Below are positions 8,841 through 17,422 of a stretch of 64,000 bases of DNA, one piece after another. Origin of the DNA: Tumebacillus lacus (GTDB taxonomy: Bacteria > Bacillota > Bacilli > Tumebacillales > Tumebacillaceae); the NCBI RefSeq assembly GCF_026410385.1, contig NZ_JAPMLT010000001.1, positions 744,001 to 808,000 on the forward strand, given 5' to 3'. Numbering within the stretch: position 1 is the first letter of the stretch; each line of letters starts with the position of its first letter. The position numbers and the translations under genes are program-made. The notes below the pieces were generated by a model. The model saw only the letters and a program-made list of their open reading frames with translations, made no database searches and had not been told where the DNA came from.

Positions 8841-8866
8841 CCCGCCCTCACCGGCGGGTTTTTTGT
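8841..8866 (+). terminator. Terminator after D,D-carboxypeptidase
   Basis: CCCGCC pairs with GGCGGG around CTCACC, followed by six T residues. Confidence 0.85.
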
Positions 8867-8923
8867 TTATCGTTCGACTTTACAGTCAAAAATAAATTGA
8901 AATGCGTTTCCCAGTTTCTATCA

Positions 8924-8953
8924 TTGCTAATCGACCGAACATTCGATTACAAT
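8924..8953 (+). promoter_or_regulatory. Possible promoter of phospholipase-like gene
   Basis: TTGCTA at 8924-8929 and TACAAT at 8948-8953, separated by 18 bp. Confidence 0.4.
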
Positions 8954-9005
8954 GTCCACAGAAATATTCGTAATTTATTCGTATTCTCTGAAAGGACGGT
9001 GTCCC

Positions 9006-11270
9006 ATGCGCACCAAGTTTTCCATTCCGCTGCTCAGCGCCATGCTGGCGACCGGTCTGCTCGCAGGTCTCCTGCCGACGACCGCTGTCCCCGCCACAGC
9101 CGCGGCGGTCAACCACCCGATCTTGACCGAAGTCTACGCAGACACCAACCTCTCCTACGAACCGGAGGAGTACATCGCCGTCACCAACCCGACGGCGGAC
9201 AACGTCTCCCTGACCGGCTGGAACCTGGCTGTCGGCTCGAACAAACTGACCTTCCCGACCAACACCACGCTGGGGGCGCATCAAACGCTGTACATCACCA
9301 AAAACGCCTCCTCGTTCCAATCGGAAATGCTCTTCCCGGCCCATTTTGAATATGGCGCCGACTCCGATCCATCCGTTCCGCAGATGACCGTCACCGGCTC
9401 CGTACCGACGTTTGCCAACGCAGGCGGTGCCGTGACTCTGAACAACGCCTCTGCCAACGTCGACACGTTCGTCTACGGCACCGGCAACACCGCGACGGCA
9501 GGCTGGAGCGGCGCATCAGTGCCGACCGTCTCCGAGGGCACGATCTACGTCCGCGAACGCCGTGAATCGACCGCGCAGTTTGACGACAGCGACGCGGCCG
9601 CAGACTGGGAACACCTGCGCGTTTACCAAGCGGGCCAGTCCCGCTTCACCGCGCCGAGCTACTCGTTTGCCGGCACCGTCCAGCCCTACTCGTCGCCCGA
9701 CAACTCCTTCGCCACGCTCGTCTCGCTGCTGAACAGCGCCAAGACCAGCATCGACCTGAACGTCTACGAGTTCCAATCCACGCCGCTCCTCGACGCGATG
9801 AAAAACGCGCTGGCACGCGGCGTCAAAGTCCGCCTCTTCCTCGAAGGGCAGCCGGTCGGCGGCCTCGTCGACCAAGGCAAATACGTTGCCCAGCAGATCG
9901 TGAACGGCGGCGGCCAAGTCCGCTTCATCGTCAGCGACACGGCGAACGGCATCCACAAACGCTACCGCTTCGACCACGCCAAATACGCGATCATCGACGG
10001 TCAGAGCGTCTTCGTCCAGTCGGAAAACTGGAAGCCGACCGGCGTTCCGTCGGTCAACAACTTTGGCAACCGCGGCTGGGGCATGATCGTCAACAACGCC
10101 GCCACCGCCCAGCGCTTCACCGACGTCTTCAACAGCGACTGGAACGTGCTCGCCAAAGACTCCTTCCCCTTCACCGCGACCGACTCGCGCTGGGGTGCTC
10201 CGACCGCCGGATTTACCCCGGACAACACCGTCGGCTCCGGCACGTACTCGCTGCAGGCTCGCTCCAAGCCGATCACCGGCGAGTTCACCGTCACGCCGAT
10301 CTTTGCTCCAGACAACACGTTCCTGCAGCAAAACGGCATCATCGGCCTCGCACGTCAGGCGCAAACGTCGCTGCTCGTCGAACAGCTCTACATCCACAAA
10401 TTCTGGGGATCGACGACGACCGGCACCACGGCGACGACGCCTGACATCTATCTCGAAGAAGTGATCGCAGCGGCCCGTCGCGGCGTCCAAGTCCGCGTCC
10501 TGCTCGACTCCTCCTTCCTCGACCCGAACGACCCGCGCGACAACCAGTACACGGTGCAGTACATCAACGACACCGCCGCCCGCGAAGGTCTCGACATGCA
10601 GGCCAAACTGGTCGACACCGCAAAAGTCGGCATTGAAAAGATTCACAACAAAGGCATGATCGTCGACGGCCGCAAAGTGCTCGTCTCCTCGATCAACTGG
10701 TCGGAAAACTCGCCGGAAAACAACCGCGAAGCAGGGATCATCGTCGACAACCCGGAGTCTGCCGCCTACTACGAGACGCTGTTCTGGTACGACTGGACGG
10801 CGGGCACCCAGACCTGGAACCCGGCCGAACCTAAAGGCACCGCTCCGGTGCACATCACCGAGGTCATGTACGCGACCGGCGGCTACGATGCCACCCGTGA
10901 ATACGTCGAGCTCTACAACCCGAACAACGTCTCCGTCGACGTCAGTTCCTACAAATTGACCAACAAATCGGGCACCTACACCGTCCCGGCCGCCACCGTC
11001 ATCCCGGCGCACTCCTTCCTGACGGTCGGCAAAGACAGCTCTGCATTTGCCACCTATAAAGGATTTGGCCTCGATGTCAGCGGCTTCTCGCTGACCCTGA
11101 CCAACACCGGCGATCAACTGCAACTGAAAAACACCGCCGGCACGGTCGTCGACAGCGTCGCGTGGAACAACTACGTCACCGGTTGGCCGCTCGCCACCGC
11201 CTCCGGGCAGGTGCTCTCCCGCACCTACTCCGGGAGCTGGACCGTCGCCGAGCCCAACCCGAAAAAATAA
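9006..11270 (+). CDS. Secreted phospholipase D-like protein with two lamin-tail domains
   Basis: A 754-residue exported protein with a signal peptide at about 1-34 (ending ATAAA). Next comes an N-terminal lamin-tail domain (about 36-150: HPILTEVYAD, YIAVTNPTADNVSLTGW). The central catalytic core has two HKD motifs, His324-x-Lys326-x4-Asp331 and His547-x-Lys549-x4-Asp554. A second lamin-tail domain is at the C-terminus (from HITEVMYATGG; YVELYNPNN). HKD enzymes work as paired phosphodiesterases on phospholipids or nucleic acids; which one applies here is unknown. The start is ATG 9006 with AAAGGACGG upstream. No wall-anchor motif is seen, so it is probably released. It is flanked by a promoter and a long terminator, so it is monocistronic. 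Confidence 0.88.
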   Translation: MRTKFSIPLLSAMLATGLLAGLLPTTAVPATAAAVNHPILTEVYADTNLSYEPEEYIAVTNPTADNVSLTGWNLAVGSNKLTFPTNTTLGAHQTLYITKNASSFQSEMLFPAHFEYGADSDPSVPQMTVTGSVPTFANAGGAVTLNNASANVDTFVYGTGNTATAGWSGASVPTVSEGTIYVRERRESTAQFDDSDAAADWEHLRVYQAGQSRFTAPSYSFAGTVQPYSSPDNSFATLVSLLNSAKTSIDLNVYEFQSTPLLDAMKNALARGVKVRLFLEGQPVGGLVDQGKYVAQQIVNGGGQVRFIVSDTANGIHKRYRFDHAKYAIIDGQSVFVQSENWKPTGVPSVNNFGNRGWGMIVNNAATAQRFTDVFNSDWNVLAKDSFPFTATDSRWGAPTAGFTPDNTVGSGTYSLQARSKPITGEFTVTPIFAPDNTFLQQNGIIGLARQAQTSLLVEQLYIHKFWGSTTTGTTATTPDIYLEEVIAAARRGVQVRVLLDSSFLDPNDPRDNQYTVQYINDTAAREGLDMQAKLVDTAKVGIEKIHNKGMIVDGRKVLVSSINWSENSPENNREAGIIVDNPESAAYYETLFWYDWTAGTQTWNPAEPKGTAPVHITEVMYATGGYDATREYVELYNPNNVSVDVSSYKLTNKSGTYTVPAATVIPAHSFLTVGKDSSAFATYKGFGLDVSGFSLTLTNTGDQLQLKNTAGTVVDSVAWNNYVTGWPLATASGQVLSRTYSGSWTVAEPNPKK

Positions 11271-11275
11271 AACAG

Positions 11276-11324
11276 CCATAGAAAAGAGCACCTCGCCCGT
11301 TGCGTGAGGTGCTCTTTTCTATGG
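11276..11324. terminator. Long bidirectional terminator
   Basis: A perfect 19-bp stem (CCATAGAAAAGAGCACCTC with its complement) around an 11-base loop. It separates the converging phospholipase-like gene and the 43-aa gene downstream of lysA. Confidence 0.8.
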
Positions 11325-11334
11325 CCGTTCATGT

Positions 11335-11466
11335 TCAGGCAACCGCAGGGCGGCGGTTGAAAAATTGCGAGATATAGGGCCACATCGGTTGGAAGAACCC
11401 GAAGACGCCCCGAAACACACCGAAAAATTGAATCAGTCTCGGCAGGAACAGCAACAGAGATGCCAT
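11335..11466 (-). CDS. 43-aa hydrophobic small protein downstream of lysA
   Basis: A 43-codon frame starting ATG at 11466, with GGGAGGGA about seven bases upstream. The product begins MASLLLFLPRLIQFFG and is rich in Phe, Leu and Pro, ending with the basic NRRPAVA. It could be a single amphipathic or membrane helix. It begins about 70 bases after lysA ends with no terminator between, so it is probably co-transcribed with lysA. I do not recognise a family. The good ribosome-binding site and non-random composition are the main evidence that it is real. Confidence 0.55.
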   Translation of the reverse strand: MASLLLFLPRLIQFFGVFRGVFGFFQPMWPYISQFFNRRPAVA

Positions 11467-11536
11467 GGCAAACTCCCTCCCTTCCTCTTCCTAACAGACT
11501 ATGTGGAAGGATCGGGACTTGCTTTCCGCACCTGAC

Positions 11537-12871
11537 CTATTTGCTGTACACCCCGTCCAAAAAACGGGCCGGGATCACGTCGCCTTTGATCAGATCGTCC
11601 TTCGTCTCGCGCTTGACGACAACATCCGCCTCGCCCTCCTGTACAAACACGACAGCCGGACGCACCATGCGGTTGTAGTTGCTCGCCATCGAGTAGTTGT
11701 ACGCGCCGGTGCAGGACACCGCGAGGATGTCCCCCGCCTGAACCGTCGGCAGTTTGACATCCCAGATCAGCATGTCGCCCGACTCGCACGCCTTGCCTGC
11801 GATGGAGACCAGTTCGGTCGGCTCCTCGTCGGCACGGTTGGCGATCATCGCCTCATAGACCGCTTGGTAGAGAGCCGGACGCGGGTTGTCGGCCATGCCG
11901 CCGTCGACGGAGACGTATTTGCGCACACCGGGGATGTCTTTCGTCGAGCCGATCGTGTACAGCGTCGTGCCCGCCGGACCGACGATGGAGCGGCCCGGTT
12001 CGATCGCCACTTCCGGATACTCTGTGCCAAGGCGGGTAAACTCTGCCTTGACCGCCTCCGTGATCGCATCGATATACGCCACCGGCTCCAGCGGATCATC
12101 CTCCGCCGTGTACCGGATGCCAAACCCGCCGCCGACGTTCAAGATCGACAGGTCTGCAGCGCCCAGTTCGCGCTGGCTCATCACGTAAAACTCCGCCATG
12201 CGGGCCACCGCCGTCTTGAAGCCCTCCGTCTCGAAGATCTGCGAGCCGATGTGGCAGTGAATGCCGACCAGACGGACGCCTTTCGTCTGAAGCGCCTGCT
12301 CGACCGCCTGACGAGCCGTGCCTTTTGCAATCGAAAAACCAAACTTGGAGTCTTCCTGACCGGTGGAGATGTACTCATGCGTGTGCACCTCGACACCCGG
12401 CGACAGGCGAAGCTCGATGTCGGCCACCAGCCCTTTTTCGGTCGCCAGAGCACCGAGCAGCTGCAGCTCGTGGAACGAATCGACGACAAACAGGCCGATG
12501 CCCGCCTCCAGCGCTTGTTCGATTTCATCCGGGGTCTTGTTGTTGCCGTGGAAGTGAATCCGCTCCGGCGGGAAGTTCGCCTTGAGCGCCGTGTACATCT
12601 CGCCTCCGGACACGACGTCGATCGACAGACCTTCATCTGCGACCAGTCGGCACATCGCCATGGTGCAGAACGCCTTTGACGCATACGCGATGTCGTAGCG
12701 CAGCCCGCTCTTTTCAAAAGCCGCCTTGTACGCGCGGATCGTCTGACGGATCAACGCTTCATCATACACATACAACGGCGTGCCAAAACGCTTGGCCAAC
12801 TCAGCGGCTTCCGTGCCGCCGATCACCAGTTGTCCCGCCTCATTGACTCGACTCGTGCCATGCAAATACAT
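11537..12871 (-). CDS. lysA: Diaminopimelate decarboxylase
   Basis: A 444-residue fold-type III PLP enzyme that converts meso-diaminopimelate to lysine. Motifs visible: the PLP lysine in YASKAF, the glycine-rich phosphate site NVGGGFGI, EPGRSIVG, and the cysteine motif CESGD with YNY near the end. The length is normal. It follows the spoVA operon, as in Bacillus subtilis, but has its own promoter at 13022-13050 and a leader hairpin at 12895-12925. Confidence 0.95.
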   Translation of the reverse strand: MYLHGTSRVNEAGQLVIGGTEAAELAKRFGTPLYVYDEALIRQTIRAYKAAFEKSGLRYDIAYASKAFCTMAMCRLVADEGLSIDVVSGGEMYTALKANFPPERIHFHGNNKTPDEIEQALEAGIGLFVVDSFHELQLLGALATEKGLVADIELRLSPGVEVHTHEYISTGQEDSKFGFSIAKGTARQAVEQALQTKGVRLVGIHCHIGSQIFETEGFKTAVARMAEFYVMSQRELGAADLSILNVGGGFGIRYTAEDDPLEPVAYIDAITEAVKAEFTRLGTEYPEVAIEPGRSIVGPAGTTLYTIGSTKDIPGVRKYVSVDGGMADNPRPALYQAVYEAMIANRADEEPTELVSIAGKACESGDMLIWDVKLPTVQAGDILAVSCTGAYNYSMASNYNRMVRPAVVFVQEGEADVVVKRETKDDLIKGDVIPARFLDGVYSK

Positions 12872-12894
12872 ACCCGTCGTCTCCTCTCCCGATA

Positions 12895-12925
12895 TGAAAA
12901 AGGTCGACGCGAAAAACGTCGACCG
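12895..12925 (-). terminator. Leader terminator/attenuator upstream of lysA
   Basis: On the minus strand GGTCGACG and CGTCGACC pair around TTTTTCG, then five T residues follow. It lies downstream of the putative lysA promoter and about 25 bases before the start codon. It may end spoVA transcripts, attenuate lysA, or do both. Confidence 0.65.
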
Positions 12926-13021
12926 TAGGACTCAGCATCATCTCGATGTAAAATTTTCTACAGTGCCACATTCCCGACCTAAAGCGTTCGAATCAGGGTT
13001 TGCTGGTTTAATTTATGTCTC

Positions 13022-13050
13022 ATTATAACAAGAATGTTCATGTCGGGCAA
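13022..13050 (-). promoter_or_regulatory. sigma-A-like lysA promoter
   Basis: Minus strand TTGCCC (13050-13045) and TATAAT (13027-13022) with a 17-bp spacer. The transcript would begin near 13015, giving a leader of about 145 nt. Confidence 0.55.
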
Positions 13051-13090
13051 CCGCCAGTTGCAAGTTCCGCACCTGCCTGCCGCACGGTGT

Positions 13091-14596
13091 TTAATTCGGT
13101 TGTCTGTCTTTGTCTTTCGGACGGACAAACGACGGACGGACGTTGCTGAACGGCACCGGCGCGCGCATCACGACCGACAGCAGCGCCTTCAGGTTGAACG
13201 GCACCAGCGGCCAGAAATACGGACGCGTGATCGACTTGGTGCGGGCCAGGATGATAAACCACGCCGCGAACGCCGCCGCCAGCCCGTACCAGTCCAAAAA
13301 CGCCACGGAGAGCACGAAAAAGACGCGCGTGATCCGGTTGGCCATCGACAGCTCGTAGCTTGGCGTCGCAAACATCCCGATGGCGGCGACCGCCAGATAG
13401 AGAATCGTCTCCGGGGCAAACAGCCCGACCTTGACGGCGATATCGCCGATCAGCACCGCCGCGATCAAGCCCATCGCGGTGGCGAGCGGCGTCGGCGTAT
13501 GGATCGCCGCCATCCGCATCAGGTCGATCCCGAGCTCCGCGAACAGGAACTGAAGGATGATCGGGATCGCCCCGATGTCATCCGGTCCGAGAAACGCAAG
13601 TCCTGCCGGCAGCCACTCCCGGTGGATCAGCGTAAACAAGATCCACATCGGGATAAAGAACAGGGACGCAAAGATCCCCAAAAAACGCACCCACCGCACC
13701 CAGAGACCGGTCATCGGATTTTCCCGAAACTCCTCGGCGTGCTGCACGTGATGGAAAAACGTCGCCGGCGTGATCATCACGCTCGGAGACGTGTCGACAA
13801 AGATCAGGATGTGGCCTTCCAGCAGATGCACCGCCGCCACGTCCGGCCGCTCCGTATAGCGGACCAACGGGTACGGATTCCAACGGTTGCGCTGCGTCAG
13901 CCACTCCTCGACCGTCTTTTCCGCCATCGGCAGCCCGTCCACCTCGATCCCGGACAGCCGCGTGCGGATCTCTTCGACGAGATGGTCGTCCGCCACGTCT
14001 TCCAGATAGGCGATGGCGATGTCTGTCATCGAGCGCGTTCCGATCTTCATGTTGATAAATCGCAGTCTCGGATCGCGGATGCGGCGGCGGGTGAGCACCG
14101 TGTTGTGCACCAGCGTCTCCACATAGCCGTCGCGGGAGCCGCGCACGACGCGCTCCAACTCCGGCTCCTGTGGCGAGCGGGCCGGGAACGTGCGGGCGTC
14201 GATCAGAAACGCTTTTTCAAAGCCGTCGATCAACACCGCCGTCTGCCCGGTCAGGACGGCCGCGACCACCTTGTCGCTCGTCTCCACCAGTTCGACCTGC
14301 GTGTGCCCGAGATACGTATGGAACAGTTTTTCCACCGTGTCGACCGCGATCTGCTCTCGTTTGAGATGCGACAACGACCGCAGCATGTCGTCGACGATGT
14401 TGTCCTTCACAAAGCCGTTGATGTACAAAAACGCAAAGTCATGCCCGGCAAACGTCATCTCCCGGTTGATCATGTCAAAGCTCTTGCCGATCCCGAGCGC
14501 GCGTTCAAAGAACTTCAGGTTTTCGGACAGCTTCTTCTCCAGTGGCAACTCTTGCTTGGTCGGCGGAATGTCAGTGTTTCGTTTGATCTGAGCCAT
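13091..14596 (-). CDS. spoVAF: Stage V sporulation protein AF
   Basis: A 501-residue GerA-family (GerAA-like) protein. It has a large hydrophilic N-terminal half with the EEIRTRLSGIEVDG region, the short motif DTSPSVMITPATFFHHVQ, and several C-terminal membrane helices. It belongs to the SpoVA complex of the spore inner membrane, which moves dipicolinic acid during sporulation and germination. ATG 14596 is preferred, with a GGAG sequence about 11 bases upstream; GTG 14608 lacks a site. It overlaps the end of spoVAEa and is the last gene of the operon. Confidence 0.92.
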   Translation of the reverse strand: MAQIKRNTDIPPTKQELPLEKKLSENLKFFERALGIGKSFDMINREMTFAGHDFAFLYINGFVKDNIVDDMLRSLSHLKREQIAVDTVEKLFHTYLGHTQVELVETSDKVVAAVLTGQTAVLIDGFEKAFLIDARTFPARSPQEPELERVVRGSRDGYVETLVHNTVLTRRRIRDPRLRFINMKIGTRSMTDIAIAYLEDVADDHLVEEIRTRLSGIEVDGLPMAEKTVEEWLTQRNRWNPYPLVRYTERPDVAAVHLLEGHILIFVDTSPSVMITPATFFHHVQHAEEFRENPMTGLWVRWVRFLGIFASLFFIPMWILFTLIHREWLPAGLAFLGPDDIGAIPIILQFLFAELGIDLMRMAAIHTPTPLATAMGLIAAVLIGDIAVKVGLFAPETILYLAVAAIGMFATPSYELSMANRITRVFFVLSVAFLDWYGLAAAFAAWFIILARTKSITRPYFWPLVPFNLKALLSVVMRAPVPFSNVRPSFVRPKDKDRQPN

Positions 14597-15182
14597 GCGA
14601 GTATCCACTCCGTTTCAGAATTTCCAGGATCGCCTGTTTGGTGACCGGGGCCCCCTTCAAAAAATGGTCTTTGCCCTGCATCTTGCCGATGTCGCCCACG
14701 CCGATGATCACCGGCACTTCGCACTCGGCGAGCACATCGACCGTGTCGCCGTAGACGACCGCTTCGCCGGTCTTGACCGGGATGCCGTCCTTGTCCACCC
14801 CATCTTCGATCATGCGCCCGTTCTGGTCGATAGAGAAATCTACATGCACGCCTTCGACAAACGGAGTGTTTGACGCGACTGCAATCGCCCCGAGCACGTC
14901 GATCTGCGGGTGCTTGACAAGATACTCCAACGCCTTTTCGCCAAATCCAAAATCGCCGTCCCCGTTGTCGTCAAACATCACGACGACCGGGTCATGTTTG
15001 GCGTGCTGGACCAGCCGGACGATCTGCTCGCCGCTCAGCGGCGTGGGATTGCCGGAGGAGCGGGAGATGACCCGGCAGCCTGCATCGGCAGCCGCCCGTT
15101 CCACCGCCTTGCGTGCAACTTGATCGCCGTCCGTGACCAAAATGACTTTGCGCGGTTCGGATGATTCTTGGGTGTTGTACAT
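14571..15182 (-). CDS. spoVAEA: Stage V sporulation protein AEa
   Basis: A 203-residue soluble protein with the family features KVILVTDGD near the N-terminus, SRSSGNPTPLSGEQIV, VVMFDDNGD, and a C-terminal IGVGDIGKMQGKD. It lies between spoVAEb and spoVAF, as in Bacillus. The family is encoded in spoVA operons, but its biochemical role is not well defined. Spacing to its neighbours is short or overlapping. Confidence 0.9.
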   Translation of the reverse strand: MYNTQESSEPRKVILVTDGDQVARKAVERAAADAGCRVISRSSGNPTPLSGEQIVRLVQHAKHDPVVVMFDDNGDGDFGFGEKALEYLVKHPQIDVLGAIAVASNTPFVEGVHVDFSIDQNGRMIEDGVDKDGIPVKTGEAVVYGDTVDVLAECEVPVIIGVGDIGKMQGKDHFLKGAPVTKQAILEILKRSGYSHGSDQTKH

Positions 15183-15213
15183 CTTCTCATCACTCCTTCG
15201 GTCGCAAGATAGT

Positions 15214-15576
15214 CTACCCTCTCGGCCTAAAGATCAGCGAAGCCAGAAACGAGAACACGATAGCGGCGGAGATCCCCGCCGATGTCACTTCAAATATGCC
15301 GGTGATGATGCCGATCAAACCGTGCTGTTGCGCCTCGGCCATTGCGCCGTGCACCAGCGCGTTGCCAAAGGACGTGATCGGCACCGAAGCTCCGGCTCCG
15401 GCAAATTTGATCAACGGTTCATACAAACCAAATCCGTCCAGCACCGCCCCCGTACAGACGAGGATCGTCATCACGTGCGCCGGCGTGAGCGTCGTCAGAT
15501 CCATCAGCAACTGCCCGATCACGCAGATGCCGCCGCCGACAAGAAACGCCCACAGAAACTGTATGTCAATCTCCAC
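15214..15576 (-). CDS. spoVAEB: Stage V sporulation protein AEb
   Basis: A 120-residue membrane protein with about four helices and the family text [18 protein letters not shown] and [22 protein letters not shown]. It is a paralogue of SpoVAC; the two share the GAGxxVPxTxFxNA motif. It is part of the dipicolinic-acid channel of the spore inner membrane. Its start overlaps the end of spoVAD by 11 bases, which suggests translational coupling. Confidence 0.93.
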   Translation of the reverse strand: MEIDIQFLWAFLVGGGICVIGQLLMDLTTLTPAHVMTILVCTGAVLDGFGLYEPLIKFAGAGASVPITSFGNALVHGAMAEAQQHGLIGIITGIFEVTSAGISAAIVFSFLASLIFRPRG

Positions 15577-16588
15577 TGCCGCTCCCCCTCTCGATGCAGA
15601 CCGCGTGCGCCACGCAAGGGATCGACTCGCCCTGCTGCGTCGAGACCGGCGAGAGCAACGCCCCGGTCGCGATGACGAGGATGCGTTCGAGTTCGCCTTT
15701 CTCCATCCGCTTCAACAGATGCCCGTACGTCACCACCGCGCAGCAGCCGCAACCGCTCCCCCCGGAAAACACTTCTTCCTGATCCGGGTCATAGATCAGG
15801 ATGCCGCAGTCTTTAAAGCGGTCTCCGAGATAAAACCCTTCCTGCTCCAACAGCTCGTTGCAGATCTTGTGCCCGACCCGCGCCAGGTCGCCGGTGACGA
15901 TCAGATCATAGTCCTCCGGCGTGCGGCCCGTGTCCCGGAAATGGCGAGAGATCGTGTCGGCCGCCGCCGGGGCCATCGCCGCGCCCATCTCAAACGGCGA
16001 GGTAATCCCCAGATCCACCACTTTTCCGATGGTGGCATGCGTGACGCGCGGCCCCACCCCGCCCTTGCCGACTACCGCTGCTCCCGATCCGGTCACCGTG
16101 CTCTGCGCCGTCGGCGGCTTTTGCCCGCCGTACTCGGTCGGATAGCGGAACTGCCGCTCCGCCGTCGAGTTGTGCGAACAGGTGGCGGCCAGCGCCGTGT
16201 CAGCATATCCGGCATCGACCGTCATCGCCGCCAGCGCCAGCGATTCCATCGACGTCGAGCACGCTCCGAACAGCCCGAGAAACGGCACACCGAGCGTGCG
16301 GGCGGCAAAGTTGGCCGAGATGATCTGATTGAGCAGATCGCCCGCGTAGAGCACATCGACCTTGTCCCCGCTGATGTCCGCTTTTTGCAGCGCGGTCTGA
16401 CAGGCTTCTTCGATCAGCCGCCGCTCCGCCTTCTCCCAGGAGTCCTGTCCGATATAGTTGTCCGGATGCACCGTATCAAAATCTTCCCCCAGCGGCCCTG
16501 CTCCTTCTTTCGGACCGACCACAGCAGCGGTGGCCAGCAGAACCGGCGCGGAAGGGAAGTGCCAGGTTTGCTTTCCCATCAAAGGCAT
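15566..16588 (-). CDS. spoVAD: Stage V sporulation protein AD
   Basis: A 340-residue protein with a thiolase-like fold. It has the [15 protein letters not shown] segment, [18 protein letters not shown], and [10 protein letters not shown] near the end. SpoVAD is the dipicolinic-acid-binding component of the SpoVA channel. The start ATG 16588 has GAGGAGGGG upstream; the frame extends further but without a better site. It lies just after spoVAC. Confidence 0.95.
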   Translation of the reverse strand: MPLMGKQTWHFPSAPVLLATAAVVGPKEGAGPLGEDFDTVHPDNYIGQDSWEKAERRLIEEACQTALQKADISGDKVDVLYAGDLLNQIISANFAARTLGVPFLGLFGACSTSMESLALAAMTVDAGYADTALAATCSHNSTAERQFRYPTEYGGQKPPTAQSTVTGSGAAVVGKGGVGPRVTHATIGKVVDLGITSPFEMGAAMAPAAADTISRHFRDTGRTPEDYDLIVTGDLARVGHKICNELLEQEGFYLGDRFKDCGILIYDPDQEEVFSGGSGCGCCAVVTYGHLLKRMEKGELERILVIATGALLSPVSTQQGESIPCVAHAVCIERGSGSGD

Positions 16589-16608
16589 GTGATTCCCCTC
16601 CTCTCTCG

Positions 16609-17067
16609 TCAACTCAGCATGGTGAGTATCTGTTTGATCAACGCCACAAAGAACGCGGCGACCGTGCCAAAGACGATGACCGGTCCTGCCACCTTGAACA
16701 TCTGACCGCCGACGCCGAGCACGTAGCCTTCGCTGCGGTGCTCCAACGCTGCGGACGACATCGCATTGGCAAACCCGGTGACAGGCACCGCAGACCCCGC
16801 GCCCGCCCACTGACCGATGCGGTCGTACACGCCCAATCCGGTCAGCAGCACGGCGATGAACACCAGCGTCGCCACCGTCGGATTGGACGCCGAACGCTCG
16901 TTAAAACCAAAATAAGCGATGTAGAACCCCTGTAGAAACTGACCGAGCAAACAGATCATGCCGCCGACCAAAAAAGCTTTGATACAATTGGCCATCACCG
17001 GTTTTTTCGGCGTGTGCCGCTGCGCCATTTTTTTGTACGCCACTTTGTCCTTCGGTCCTTGCTTCAC
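16609..17067 (-). CDS. spoVAC: Stage V sporulation protein AC
   Basis: A 152-residue membrane protein. After a basic, hydrophilic N-terminus come helices carrying FLVGGMICLLGQFLQ and QWAGAGSAVPVTGFANAM. SpoVAC is the mechanosensitive pore component that releases dipicolinic acid. I use GTG 17067 as the start because AAGGGGGA lies seven bases upstream; an in-frame ATG at 17088 precedes that site. It is the first spoVA gene here, since spoVAA and spoVAB are absent. I found no convincing sigma-G promoter by eye. Confidence 0.92.
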   Translation of the reverse strand: MKQGPKDKVAYKKMAQRHTPKKPVMANCIKAFLVGGMICLLGQFLQGFYIAYFGFNERSASNPTVATLVFIAVLLTGLGVYDRIGQWAGAGSAVPVTGFANAMSSAALEHRSEGYVLGVGGQMFKVAGPVIVFGTVAAFFVALIKQILTMLS

Positions 17068-17166
17068 AAAGCATTCCCCCTTAACCATCTGTCCTTAAGG
17101 TTTCCATCTCCGCCCTGCCCCTATGTCTGCAAACGGTTGGCAAGTTTTTCACACCGCCGGAAAACG

Positions 17167-17216
17167 CGAAAAAGCAGGCACCCCTCCCGTGGAGGAGCAC
17201 CTGCTCTTTTTTACAC
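17167..17216 (-). terminator. Terminator after 49-aa gene, before spoVAC
   Basis: On the minus strand AGCAGGTGCTCCTCC pairs, with several G-U pairs, to GAGGGGTGCCTGCT, then a T5 tract follows. It separates the spoIIA transcript from the spoVA operon. Confidence 0.65.
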
Positions 17217-17360
17217 GCGTTTGGCGTTTGTGATGCGGTCGTACTTGACCGCGCCTTGCCCGTACCACCAATAGCTGCCCGCGCTGACCGCCACGAGCAA
17301 CAGCAAGGCGATCATGAGCCAATACGCCCGCGACCTGCCCGGCCGGATTATCGTCTTCAT
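17211..17360 (-). CDS. 49-aa membrane protein between sigF and spoVAC
   Basis: A 49-codon frame starting at ATG 17360, with GAGGTG about eight bases upstream. It has a basic N-terminus (MKTIIRPGRSRAYW), one hydrophobic helix (LMIALLLLVAVSAG) and a short tail ending NAKRV, so it is probably a single-pass protein. It lies 62 bases downstream of sigF, where spoVAA and spoVAB sit in Bacillus, and is followed by a terminator. I do not know the family. Its position suggests forespore expression with the spoIIA operon, but that is inference. Confidence 0.6.
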   Translation of the reverse strand: MKTIIRPGRSRAYWLMIALLLLVAVSAGSYWWYGQGAVKYDRITNAKRV

Positions 17361-17422
17361 ACAATAAAGCACCTCGCAACTGTGCGATCTTTGCCCTTTA
17401 GTATGAACCGAGTTCCGGCCTC

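Noticed and set aside
9516-11291. A 591-codon open frame on the minus strand, antisense to the phospholipase-like gene
   Set aside because: It is a GC-rich shadow of a real gene. Its composition (Val/Gly/Asp/Arg-rich) has no family pattern, and the plus strand has clear domains, a signal peptide and a ribosome-binding site.
12872-13015. Lysine riboswitch (L-box) in the lysA leader
   Set aside because: The leader is too short and lacks the conserved L-box core; only the terminator hairpin is clear.
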